Part shown: piece by piece, positions 23,883-30,781 of the stretch
How the letters are laid out: the number at the start of each line of letters is the position of its first letter
Numbering within the stretch: position 1 is the first letter of the stretch
Assembly: GCA_034716235.1 (NCBI GenBank)
Contig: JAYEHH010000013.1
Span: 1-46,267, forward strand
Reading direction: 5' to 3'
DNA: 46,267 nt
Source: M55B174 sp034716235
Lineage (GTDB): Bacteria > Patescibacteriota > Minisyncoccia > CAIUEV01 > JAHKAQ01
Notes under the pieces: generated by a model
Told to the model about the DNA's origin: nothing
The model's database searches: none
What the model saw: the letters and a program-made list of their open reading frames with translations, nothing else
Made by a program: the position numbers and the translations under genes

Positions 23883-24377
23883 TTATTCCTCGGTCCCTGC
23901 TATGATTTTCACTACTTTGTAGTGAAAATCATATTTTTTAAGGAATCTTTTGAATTCTGGGAGAGAACAACTCCCGTTCTCATCCCCAAAGGGCGGAAGG
24001 TCCGCTATTTGCAATGCGAATATGGTCAATCGCATTGCAGCTCTCTGTATCCCTAGAGGATGAAGATAGATTCTTTCTTCATCCTCAATCCCCTCGGCCC
24101 ATCGGATGCGTTTCTCTGCAAAACGCTCAACGGTCTGGAGGATACCTAATTTTGCCAAGATTGGGGCGGTCTTAGCAAAATTCTTGTTGACTTGGGTGAT
24201 CTCTTCCCAAGCTTCCATTGCCAGCTCTCTCTCAACTTTGTCTGGGAGATTGCTGGCACTTGCACTGGTGGCATGTGCTATCCACACCGCCAGTATCAAA
24301 ATGGCCACGAATACTATTATGATCATTAGAAACTCGTATCTCTCACCCAAAGCTCTTCCTCTTCTTAATCTTCTCAT
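23883..24377 (-). CDS. Single-pass membrane protein, unknown
   Basis: 164 residues from ATG 24377, set by GAGGAGG 5-11 bases upstream; a longer frame to 24473 encodes that site as EEEEK. A basic N-terminus (MRRLRRGRALGERYE) and a membrane helix (about 17-36, FLMIIIVFVAILILAVWIAH) precede a soluble helical domain rich in Glu and Arg, with LHPLGIQRAAMRLTIFALQI. Family not recognised. Its strong ribosome site and G+C-richer sequence resemble the kinase and cytochrome genes rather than the pheST type. The TTGACT-17-TATGGT promoter is at 24435-24463. Confidence 0.65.
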   Translation of the reverse strand: MRRLRRGRALGERYEFLMIIIVFVAILILAVWIAHATSASASNLPDKVERELAMEAWEEITQVNKNFAKTAPILAKLGILQTVERFAEKRIRWAEGIEDEERIYLHPLGIQRAAMRLTIFALQIADLPPFGDENGSCSLPEFKRFLKKYDFHYKVVKIIAGTEE

Positions 24378-24434
24378 CTTTTCCTCCTCTTCAATGAAAT
24401 TGTTAAAAAACTTCTTTCTTATTACCGATTTTAC

Positions 24435-24463
24435 ACCATAGCATAAAAACACATAAAAGTCAA
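24435..24463 (-). promoter_or_regulatory. Promoter of the single-pass membrane protein gene
   Basis: Minus strand: TTGACT (24458-24463), 17 bases, TATGGT (24435-24440). Confidence 0.55.
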
Positions 24464-24493
24464 GAGCAGACAAAAATTGTTATTATATTTAAA

Positions 24494-24515
24494 GAGCAAT
24501 CCTTTAGGATTGCTC
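24494..24515 (-). terminator. Hairpin terminator
   Basis: GAGCAATCCT (24494-24503) and AGGATTGCTC (24506-24515) form a perfect 10-bp stem, followed on the minus strand by TTTAAATATAAT. It ends the small gene at 24552-24821. Confidence 0.6.
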
Positions 24516-24551
24516 TCTAGTGACTAAATTGGCAGTTTACTGCGTTTACTG

Positions 24552-24821
24552 TTATAACTCTTCTTCTCCTAAAACCTCCTCTATCCCTATCGCACATATC
24601 CGAATTCCTCCTCTCTTCCGTAGATCTGAAAGATTAAAGATTGTGACTAACGGTGGTGCACTATCATCAATAGTTGCACCAGATTCTATTATGATATTTC
24701 CATTATTCGGGAAAACAATCTTTCCAAACTTTTGGATCTTGTCTTTCGCAAACCAAAACTTCACAAGTTTATTTTGATACTGAAAAAGTTTTGTTCTGCT
24801 ATTTAAAAGTTTACTTGTCAT
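24552..24821 (-). CDS. Small protein of unknown function
   Basis: 89 residues from ATG 24821, preceded by AAGGGGGGAAACT, an unusual G6 ribosome site. The sequence (KLVKFWFAKDKIQKFGKIVF, then NNGNIIIESGATIDDSAPP) is mixed and beta-rich with an acidic end (EEVLGEEEL). No motif or membrane segment is recognised. It lies in a run of minus-strand genes with strong Shine-Dalgarno sites. The 240 bases upstream (24822-25061) show no gene other than the extended nuclease N-terminus. Confidence 0.5.
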   Translation of the reverse strand: MTSKLLNSRTKLFQYQNKLVKFWFAKDKIQKFGKIVFPNNGNIIIESGATIDDSAPPLVTIFNLSDLRKRGGIRICAIGIEEVLGEEEL

Positions 24822-25061
24822 AGTTTCCCCCCTTTTCCTTTTATCAATTTGATTGCCAATCCAGTCAAAAAATTTAAAAGAACATTATATTAAAAATAAC
24901 TATAGGCTTTAAATAGATTTATCGCAATAGAAGCTGTTGTAAAAGGATAGAATAGATTATAATTAAGTAAAAGCAACTAACAGAAAAAATAACATTTTTA
25001 AGATTTCAATATTAAGATAAAACTTAAAATTCCTAAAGCAATACTTACGGTAATCGGCCTC

Positions 25062-25583
25062 TTGCTCGTTATGATTATTCTTTTCAAAGAGGACTCTCTT
25101 ATTTTAGAGGACGGTCAATCTTCAATAAACTTGGAACAATTTCTGGAGGAACCGGTTTCTTGCTCAAACCAAATATCTTGTACTGCTAAGGTTGAAAGGG
25201 TTGTTGACGGAGACACAATTGTTTTAGAATCTGGCGAGCGAGTGAGATACATTGGGATTGATACTCCTGAAATGACTGGACCTAAAAGAAAAACGGCTGA
25301 GTGTTTTGGAGAGGAAGCTACTAAGAAAAACAGAGAATTGATTGAAGGCAAGAAGGTAAGGCTGGAAAAAGATATTTCCGAGGTAGATAAATACCAAAGG
25401 CTTTTAAGATACGTTTATTTAGAGGATATCTTTGTTAATGACTACTTGATTCGCAATGGTTATGCTAGTGCGGTTAGTTTCCCTCCTGATATAAAATATC
25501 AAGAACAGTTTAGAGTGGCGGAACAAGAAGCTAAAAAAGAAGCCAGAGGGTTTTGGGGAAAAGGAATTTGTGATATAAAGTAA
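25062..25583 (+). CDS. Thermonuclease (SNase)-family nuclease
   Basis: 173 residues from TTG 25062. The nuclease domain (about 40-172) has VERVVDGDTIVLESGERVRY, IGIDTPEM, DKYQRLLRYVYL and LIRNGYA, retaining the staphylococcal-nuclease calcium ligands (Asp of DGD, Asp of IDTPE) and catalytic Arg/Glu positions (R of VRYIG, E of TPE, R of QRLLR). The frame stays open upstream to 25011, encoding KIKLKIPKAILTVIG, which would complete a membrane anchor, but no ATG/GTG/TTG lies there, only ATT at 25011. The protein is likely exported or membrane-tethered and degrades DNA or RNA outside, possibly for nucleotide scavenging. Confidence 0.9.
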   Translation: MLVMIILFKEDSLILEDGQSSINLEQFLEEPVSCSNQISCTAKVERVVDGDTIVLESGERVRYIGIDTPEMTGPKRKTAECFGEEATKKNRELIEGKKVRLEKDISEVDKYQRLLRYVYLEDIFVNDYLIRNGYASAVSFPPDIKYQEQFRVAEQEAKKEARGFWGKGICDIK

Positions 25584-25699
25584 GAGAAAGTTTGAGCAAT
25601 TAAACTAAACAAAGTATAATAAAGTTATACTTTAGAAGACATTGATGTTGGATACGATAGTTGAATATAGCTAAACTATTTTTAGAAAGGGGTGAGAAT

Positions 25700-26158
25700 A
25701 TGGAATATAATTACAATTACGAATATACGGGCAATGTTAGCCCAGAGGTAGGTGTAGTAGCTGGTATTTTTGGTGTGGGAATGGCTTTATTTGGTCTGGT
25801 GGTTGGTCTGGCTTTCTATGTTTATTTTTCAATTTGTTTAATGAAAATTGCCCAAAAGACTAATACTGAAAATGCTTGGTTTGCTTGGATACCACTATTG
25901 AATATTATTTTAATGCTCCAGATAGCCAAGAAGCCACTTTGGTGGTTTCTCCTCTTATTGTTGCCTCTAATTAATGTTGTTGTGTCTATCATTGTTTGGA
26001 TGAAAATTGCAGAGGCGGTAAAAAAACCAGAATGGCTAGGTATCTTAATGATTGTCCCGGTAGCCAATGCAATACTACCAGGGTACTTGGCCTTTTCATC
26101 AAGTGAAAATAATAAGCCAAGCGCAAAAGCAAGTGCACCTACTGGTGATTCGGTTTAG
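25700..26158 (+). CDS. Multi-pass membrane protein (DUF5684-like)
   Basis: 152 residues from ATG 25700, set by AAAGGGGTGA six bases upstream; a frame back to 25661 is rejected. Tyr-rich N-terminus (MEYNYNYEYTG), then four hydrophobic segments (about 18-45, 58-72, 77-98, 108-128). The signature AQKTNTENAWFAWIPLLNII, followed later by EAVKKPEWLGILMIVPVANA, matches small DUF5684-type membrane proteins often encoded near signal peptidases. The tail is Ser/Lys/Ala-rich. Function unknown. Confidence 0.75.
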   Translation: MEYNYNYEYTGNVSPEVGVVAGIFGVGMALFGLVVGLAFYVYFSICLMKIAQKTNTENAWFAWIPLLNIILMLQIAKKPLWWFLLLLLPLINVVVSIIVWMKIAEAVKKPEWLGILMIVPVANAILPGYLAFSSSENNKPSAKASAPTGDSV

Positions 26159-26194
26159 GGAGGACCGATAAAATATTTAATATTAATAAAAAAC

Positions 26195-26554
26195 ATGAGT
26201 CTGAAAACATTTTTACAGAAAATAGGGGTGATGCAGAAAGAAACAGATATTGAAACAGATCTTCCTAATTCGTCAGATGAAGATAGTCATTCTCCAGAAG
26301 CATCACAACAAAACGCAGTTAGTCATGAAGAAACAAAGAGCGATGGCAACAATGAAGAAGGGGGAGATAATTCTTCAGAGGCAACTTCCAATTCAGCGTC
26401 AGTTGAAACTTCTGAGTCTATTAAAGCTCCCGAATCCACTAAACCTCCAGAATCAGTAGATTCTTCTAAGTCTACTGAACCTCTAGTTGTCCCAGAATCT
26501 CATGGAGATGATGCTGCGGATACTGACTCTGGGACCGATACTGATTTTGACTGA
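26195..26554 (+). CDS. Acidic low-complexity protein
   Basis: 119 residues. A short amphipathic start (MSLKTFLQKIGVMQ) is followed by a disordered tail of Ser, Glu, Asp, Thr and Pro, with degenerate repeats such as APESTKPPESVDSSKSTEP. No folded domain is visible. It lies 37 bases after the membrane protein and is likely co-transcribed. A surface-exposed or linker role is possible; it could also be non-conserved. Confidence 0.5.
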   Translation: MSLKTFLQKIGVMQKETDIETDLPNSSDEDSHSPEASQQNAVSHEETKSDGNNEEGGDNSSEATSNSASVETSESIKAPESTKPPESVDSSKSTEPLVVPESHGDDAADTDSGTDTDFD

Positions 26555-26577
26555 ACTCAATAATTGCGTTAAACAAG

Positions 26578-26623
26578 AAGAGCAGAAGTGACACTTCAAG
26601 AAAGTGATATTTTTGCTCTTTTT
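26578..26623 (+). terminator. Probable terminator
   Basis: AAGAGCA (26578-26584) pairs with TGCTCTT (26614-26620), followed by TTTAAAT. An inner GAAGTG/CACTTC hairpin lies within. The closing stem is only 7 bp. Confidence 0.4.
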
Positions 26624-26645
26624 AAATATTTTCTAGAGAATTAAG

Positions 26646-27740
26646 ATGCCATTTAAATTAATTTCGCAATCAAAAATTAGCAAGGCTAGATTGGGAGAAT
26701 TAAAAACTAAACATGGAGTCATTAAAACTCCTTTCTTTATGCCGATTGCAACCCGAGGGGTGGTAAAAGGAATTACCTCAACAGAGATAGAAAAAATAAA
26801 GGCTCAGATAATTCTAGCCAACACTTACCATTTAATGGTTAAGCCAGGCAAGGGATTTTTGAAAAAGATTGGAGGCTTACATAAATTTATGAACTGGGAT
26901 AAACCAATTCTTACCGATAGTGGTGGCTATCAAGTTTTTAGTCTGGCTAAACATTGTAAGGTTTCCGATGAAGGAACGGAATTTAGAGATCCTAAAAGTG
27001 GGACTAAATATGCTTTGAGCCCAGAGGAGTCTATTCAAGTTCAGCAAGCTGTTGGTTCTGATATTATGATTGCCCTAGATGAATGTACTCCCAAAACTGT
27101 TAGTCGCGAAATGGCTAAGACAGCAGTTAATAGAACAGTGAAATGGGCTGAGCGTTGTTTTAAAGAACACCAAAAAAATAAACAGGGGCAATTGCTTTTT
27201 GCGGTAGGGCAGGGAGATAAATTTTTAGATTTACGGCGGGAATGTATTCGCAAACTTAAAAAAATTGATTTTGACGGTTACTGCTATGGAGGGATGGCTC
27301 CACTAAAAACAGTTTACAAAATGTTAGAGAAAATCATGCCTGAATATCCAGAGGACAAGCCTCGTTATTTAATGGGAGTAGGTTATCCTAATGATATTGT
27401 GGAATCAGTAAAGAGAGGAGTGGATATGTTTGATTGTGTAATTCCTACCAGAGAAGGAAGACACGGTAGGGCTTTTATTAGAAAAAAGGGAGTGAAATTA
27501 ACAGATTCTAAATTTTATGAAACGGTAAATTTTCCACAAGTAAAACTTAAATTTGATAAAGAACCATTATCTACCGGTTGCAATTGCTTGACTTGTAAAA
27601 AATATACTCGGGCTTATATTAACTATCTTTTTAAAATTGGAGACTATTTAGGGCCACGGTTGGTAAGTTTACACAATTTAGCTTTTTATCTAGACTTAAT
27701 GAAAGAGATTAGAGAAGAAATTAAAAAGGGGAAACTATAA
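26646..27740 (+). CDS. tgt: Queuine tRNA-ribosyltransferase (TGT)
   Basis: 364 residues, standard bacterial length. It exchanges guanine-34 of GUN anticodon tRNAs for a queuosine precursor. The (beta/alpha)8 barrel shows Asp91 in LTDSGGYQVFSL, GGMAPLKTVY, GVGYPNDIVESVKRGVDMFD (catalytic Asp near FDCVIPTREGRHG) and the zinc site CNCLTCKKYTRAY with a downstream His (SLHN). REGRHG replaces the usual RNARNG-type loop. No other queuosine gene lies in the window, so the base may be salvaged. The next feature downstream is a tRNA gene. Confidence 0.96.
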   Translation: MPFKLISQSKISKARLGELKTKHGVIKTPFFMPIATRGVVKGITSTEIEKIKAQIILANTYHLMVKPGKGFLKKIGGLHKFMNWDKPILTDSGGYQVFSLAKHCKVSDEGTEFRDPKSGTKYALSPEESIQVQQAVGSDIMIALDECTPKTVSREMAKTAVNRTVKWAERCFKEHQKNKQGQLLFAVGQGDKFLDLRRECIRKLKKIDFDGYCYGGMAPLKTVYKMLEKIMPEYPEDKPRYLMGVGYPNDIVESVKRGVDMFDCVIPTREGRHGRAFIRKKGVKLTDSKFYETVNFPQVKLKFDKEPLSTGCNCLTCKKYTRAYINYLFKIGDYLGPRLVSLHNLAFYLDLMKEIREEIKKGKL

Positions 27741-27760
27741 GATAGCCAATAGTTGTCTAG

Positions 27761-27837
27761 GGGCCAATAGCTCAGTTGGCTAGAGCGCGGCATTCGCATT
27801 GCCGAGGTCAGGGGTTCAACTCCCCTTTGGTCCACCA
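27761..27837 (+). tRNA. tRNA-Ala (anticodon CGC), CCA encoded
   Basis: A full cloverleaf of 77 bases. Acceptor GGGCCAA pairs with TTGGTCC, including G3.U70, the alanine identity element. D arm GCTC/GAGC, anticodon stem CGGCA/TGCCG with loop TTCGCAT giving CGC, five-base variable loop, T arm AGGGG/CCCCT with loop TTCAACT, discriminator A and genomically encoded CCA. Confidence 0.95.
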
Positions 27838-27862
27838 AAATTCAAGGCCTTAATACATCATC

Positions 27863-27890
27863 TTGACAAAACCCCTAGGGGGTATATGCT
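27863..27890 (+). promoter_or_regulatory. Promoter with CsoR-type operator
   Basis: TTGACA (27863-27868) and TATGCT (27885-27890) are 16 bases apart. The spacer holds ACCCCTAGGGGGT, whose core CCCCTAGGGG is a perfect palindrome (27872-27881). This is the G/C-tract type of site bound by CsoR-family repressors, and it would block RNA polymerase here. Confidence 0.65.
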
Positions 27891-27934
27891 TTAATTTCAA
27901 ATTCAGTAGTTCATTTCTAAATTATTTTAGTCCC

Positions 27935-28183
27935 ATGAGAAAAAATACAGTCAGTCAGCGACTGAATATTGTCAAAGGGCAAGTCAACGGACTGATAGAT
28001 CTCATAGAAGCTGAAAAAGATTGTCGTAAGATAACTGAACAATTTTATGCAACCAACACTGCTCTAAAAAAAGCGATGGAGCTTTATTTCAATGAAAATA
28101 TGACAACTTGCTTAGAATCTATCAATCCTAAAAAGAAAACTACTATTGAGTTTTTATTACAAGAGATAATTAAAAATAAGTAA
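27935..28183 (+). CDS. CsoR/CstR-family repressor
   Basis: 82 residues from ATG 27935; a longer frame to 27863 begins within the -35 box and is rejected. All-helical CsoR fold (RLNIVKGQVNGLIDLIEAEK, DCRKITEQFYATNTALKKA). Of the copper ligands, Cys30 and Cys59 are kept but the His four residues before the second Cys is Asn55 (NENMTTCLE). Loss of that His with retention of both Cys is what is seen in persulfide-sensing CstR-type members, so a thiol or persulfide signal is more likely than Cu(I). It is the first gene before trxA (6-base gap) and probably represses its own operon through the palindrome at 27872. Confidence 0.85.
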   Translation: MRKNTVSQRLNIVKGQVNGLIDLIEAEKDCRKITEQFYATNTALKKAMELYFNENMTTCLESINPKKKTTIEFLLQEIIKNK

Positions 28184-28189
28184 AAAAAC

Positions 28190-28519
28190 ATGGCGAAAAC
28201 AATCGAACTAACAGACAAAAACTTTGAGGAGGAAGTGCTCAAATCTGACACTCCTATCTTAGTTGATTTCTGGGCTCCTTGGTGTCAGCCTTGCATAATG
28301 ATGGCTCCTGCTCTAGAAGCTTTAGCAGAGGAAATGGAAGGTAAACTCAAAATAGGGAAAATTGATACGGAAGTACCAGGGCATCAAGAACTGGCCGCTC
28401 AATATCAAATTCAAAGCATCCCTAATATGAAATTATTCAAGGATGGCGAAATGGTTAAGGAATTTATTGGTCTGCGTGATAAAGATACTTTTAAAGCTGA
28501 GCTAGAAGAGGAACTTTAA
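28190..28519 (+). CDS. trxA: Thioredoxin with WCQPC active site
   Basis: 109 residues. Thioredoxin fold with active site WAPWCQPC (Cys32, Cys35; Gln replaces the usual Gly), cis-proline in QSIPNMKLF, and the buried Asp (LVDFWAP). It reduces protein disulfides in the cytosol using the reductase encoded next. No Shine-Dalgarno site; the 6-base gap implies co-transcription with the repressor. The CQPC variant should shift redox potential somewhat; direction not predictable by eye. Confidence 0.95.
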   Translation: MAKTIELTDKNFEEEVLKSDTPILVDFWAPWCQPCIMMAPALEALAEEMEGKLKIGKIDTEVPGHQELAAQYQIQSIPNMKLFKDGEMVKEFIGLRDKDTFKAELEEEL

Positions 28520-28647
28520 GATTTTCTAAAATTACGGTGGATTAGATGTTTCAATGAATGAGCGCTAAAGGAAAATTTTGTTTCTACTATCAATTGTTAT
28601 TGAAAAGATGTTGGTAATAGAAAAATTAAGAGGTAATTTGTAAAATT

Positions 28648-29586
28648 ATGACGGAGCAGAAAAACAATCATTCTTTAATCATTATTGGAGCTGGGGCGGC
28701 GGCTCTGACTGCTTCAATTTATGCTTCACGCTACAAGATGGAGCATATCATTATTGGTAGTGCGCCAGGTGGTCAGGTCTTTGAGGCTCATAGAGTATGT
28801 AATTTTCCAACAGAACAAGATATTAGCGGCGCAAAATTAGTGGCTAAAATGCAAAAGCATACTGAATCTTTGGGAAATAGAATTTTAGTTGACGAGATAA
28901 TTGATATTAAAAAGGAGAATAATGAATTTAAAATTACCACTCAAGCTAAAAAGATTTATTTTGCTAAAGCTGTTTTACTGGCCACTGGTACGGAGCATCG
29001 TCAGTTAAATTTACCCGATGAGGACAAATTTATTGGTAGAGGAGTCTCATATTGTGCTACTTGCGATGCTTTATTTTATAAAGATAAGGTAGTAGCCGTA
29101 GTTGGCGGTAGCGATAGTGCTAATACGGCTTCTCTTTATTTAGCAGAAATAGCCAAGAAAGTTTATCAAATTTATCGTAAGGATAAATTGCGTGGCGAAA
29201 CTACTTGGATTAATCAAATAGAAAAAAATGAAAAAATCGAAGTTATTTATGAAACAGAAGTTGTGGGCTTAATGGGTGAAAATCAATTAGAAAAGATTAA
29301 ACTTAGTAAAAGCTATAAAGATCAATCCGAGATTGAAACCGACGGTTTATTCGTTGAGATTGGGGCTGTCCCTCAAACAGCGTTAATAAAACAATTAACT
29401 TTAGGGACTGATGAAGCAGGATATGTAAAAGTGAACGCTGATCAAACAACCAGTCAAGAAGGGGTTTGGGCTGCTGGTGACATTACGAATGGCTCTAATA
29501 ATTTCCGTCAGATTATTACCGCTTGTAGTGAAGGAGCAATCGCAACGGAGAATATCTTTCAATTTCTACAAAAAGATAAAATATAA
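28648..29586 (+). CDS. trxB: Thioredoxin reductase
   Basis: 312 residues, low-molecular-weight TrxR. FAD motif IIIGAGAAALTAS (11-23), redox pair Cys136/Cys139 in YCATCDALFY, NAD(P)H domain motif VAVVGGSDSANTASLYLAE, and WAAGDITNG near the C-terminus. The NADPH-specificity motif HRxxxxR is degenerate (YRKDKLRGE), so the electron donor could differ from NADPH. It sits in the CsoR-trxA cluster after a 128-base gap that shows no clear promoter. Confidence 0.94.
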   Translation: MTEQKNNHSLIIIGAGAAALTASIYASRYKMEHIIIGSAPGGQVFEAHRVCNFPTEQDISGAKLVAKMQKHTESLGNRILVDEIIDIKKENNEFKITTQAKKIYFAKAVLLATGTEHRQLNLPDEDKFIGRGVSYCATCDALFYKDKVVAVVGGSDSANTASLYLAEIAKKVYQIYRKDKLRGETTWINQIEKNEKIEVIYETEVVGLMGENQLEKIKLSKSYKDQSEIETDGLFVEIGAVPQTALIKQLTLGTDEAGYVKVNADQTTSQEGVWAAGDITNGSNNFRQIITACSEGAIATENIFQFLQKDKI

Positions 29587-29630
29587 ACTACATTTTGGCT
29601 ATTTGATTTAAATAGTTTATAGTTAGAGTT

Positions 29631-29858
29631 ATGAAAAAAGTTATAAAGAAAACAATAACAGGTTTTCTATTCAATAGAATAGAAAAAATGGGAGACGAAG
29701 ATTATAACCATGTTGGCTTTGAAGATAAAAATAAATCTTTTGGTGATTTATTATTAGCTTCGGTGCCAAAGATCGGTACTCAAAGAAAGGCTAGGATCAC
29801 TATAGAAATTCTAGAAGATGCTAAAGATATCCCTAATCAAAATAATGAAAACAACTAA
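29631..29858 (+). CDS. Small conserved-looking protein in redox cluster, unknown
   Basis: 75 residues: MKKVIKKTITGFLFNRIEKM, then DEDYNHVGFEDKNKSFGDLL, and an ITIEILEDAK strand. The middle segment looks like a short binding motif. No family recognised. The gene is 44 bases after trxB and overlaps the DUF59 gene by 14 bases, so a role beside the DUF59/ferredoxin pair is likely from context only. Confidence 0.6.
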   Translation: MKKVIKKTITGFLFNRIEKMGDEDYNHVGFEDKNKSFGDLLLASVPKIGTQRKARITIEILEDAKDIPNQNNENN

Positions 29859-30150
29859 CAAGCCTGATTTAGCCATTGTTGAAAAATTATTAAAAAAGGT
29901 GAAGCATCCGGCTATCGATAGCACTTTATTTGAGTTAGGCATTCTGAAAGAAGTAACTGTTGAAGAGGATAAAATAAAGATTGAATTAGCTTTCCCCGCC
30001 GCCAACATACCCATTAAGGATGTTTTGATTCAGCAAGTTAAGGAATCTTTGGTGAATTTAAAGGCAGAAGTTGAAGTGAAAACGACGGTAATGGACAAAG
30101 AAACTTTACAGAAATTTTTTAGCTTGGAACAACAAAACTGGAAAAATTAA
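29845..30150 (+). CDS. DUF59/MIP18-family Fe-S assembly protein
   Basis: 101 residues from ATG 29845; an upstream frame from 29818 is rejected because it deepens the overlap. The DUF59 core is visible: IVEKLLKKVKHPAIDSTLFE, LGILKEVTVEEDKIKIEL and AANIPIKDVLIQQVKESL. This is the module that forms the N-terminal part of Mrp/ApbC proteins and SufT, which help insert Fe-S clusters. Here it is free-standing, while Mrp-like ATPases with ferredoxin inserts occur at 31935-33823. It is followed by a ferredoxin. Confidence 0.85.
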   Translation: MKTTNKPDLAIVEKLLKKVKHPAIDSTLFELGILKEVTVEEDKIKIELAFPAANIPIKDVLIQQVKESLVNLKAEVEVKTTVMDKETLQKFFSLEQQNWKN

Positions 30151-30177
30151 AATATTATTTTTTTAAATTATAAATTT

Positions 30178-30366
30178 ATGGATAAATATAAAATTAATAA
30201 GGAGAAATGTATTGGTTGTGGAGCCTGTGTAGCAGCTTGTCCTTTTGGAGCTATTGAGATGGAAAATGATGGTAAGGCAATTGTAGATCTAGATAAATGT
30301 CAAGGTTGTGGTAAGTGCCAAAAAGTCTGTCCAGCTGATGCAATAGATAAAATATCAGCTGAATAA
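30178..30366 (+). CDS. 2[4Fe-4S] ferredoxin
   Basis: 62 residues with two complete motifs: CIGCGACVAACP and CQGCGKCQKVCP, each CxxCxxCxxxCP. A small cytosolic electron carrier of the clostridial type. Last gene of the thiol-redox cluster, ahead of a strong terminator. The partner may be the flavoenzymes or the Fe-S ATPases nearby. Confidence 0.96.
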   Translation: MDKYKINKEKCIGCGACVAACPFGAIEMENDGKAIVDLDKCQGCGKCQKVCPADAIDKISAE

Positions 30367-30388
30367 TTTTCTTAAAAGGAAGCTAAAT

Positions 30389-30425
30389 AAAAAATAAACT
30401 GGATATGTTATCCAGTTTATTTTTT
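30389..30425. terminator. Terminator at the end of the redox cluster
   Basis: Perfect 16-bp stem (30389-30404 with 30410-30425), loop of 5, with A6 and T6 at the base. It serves the plus-strand ferredoxin gene and the converging minus-strand gene. Confidence 0.85.
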
Positions 30426-30498
30426 ATTCAACCAAGCCAATAATATTTATTTAACCTTATTCAATAAGTACTATTAATACAGATATTATAAAATAAAA

Positions 30499-30762
30499 CT
30501 AAGAAATATTCTCGGCTTGTTTTTTCTCCTCTTTTACAACAGTATCCATGGCTTTCTTGTCTTTTGCTTGCATTGCTTGGAATTTATTTTTCAGATTTTT
30601 AGTTGCAAAATTAAGCATCTCAGGACTTTCTTTTACTAAATCTAGCACCAATTTAATTTCTTTTTCGCCAACAGCTTCAGCAAATAGAGCCCACATTTGC
30701 TTGTCCGTTTTTTCCAGAGAAGAACTTTCAATTATTTGTTTTAATTCTTTTTTAGATTCCAT
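30499..30762 (-). CDS. Small helical protein, unknown
   Basis: 87 residues, highly charged and helical (MESKKELKQIIESSSLEKTD start, TKNLKNKFQAMQAKDKKAMD near the end). No Cys, signal or membrane segment. It follows the coiled-coil protein gene by 19 bases and is probably in the same transcript. Family not recognised. Confidence 0.6.
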   Translation of the reverse strand: MESKKELKQIIESSSLEKTDKQMWALFAEAVGEKEIKLVLDLVKESPEMLNFATKNLKNKFQAMQAKDKKAMDTVVKEEKKQAENIS

Positions 30763-30781
30763 TGTTATTTATTTATTTATT

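Noticed and set aside
24106..24441. 111-residue plus-strand frame
   Set aside because: It lies antisense to the well-supported membrane protein gene, covers its promoter and lacks a ribosome site.
27863..27934. Extended N-terminus of the CsoR-like protein
   Set aside because: Its TTG start is the promoter -35 box and the added residues are not CsoR-like.
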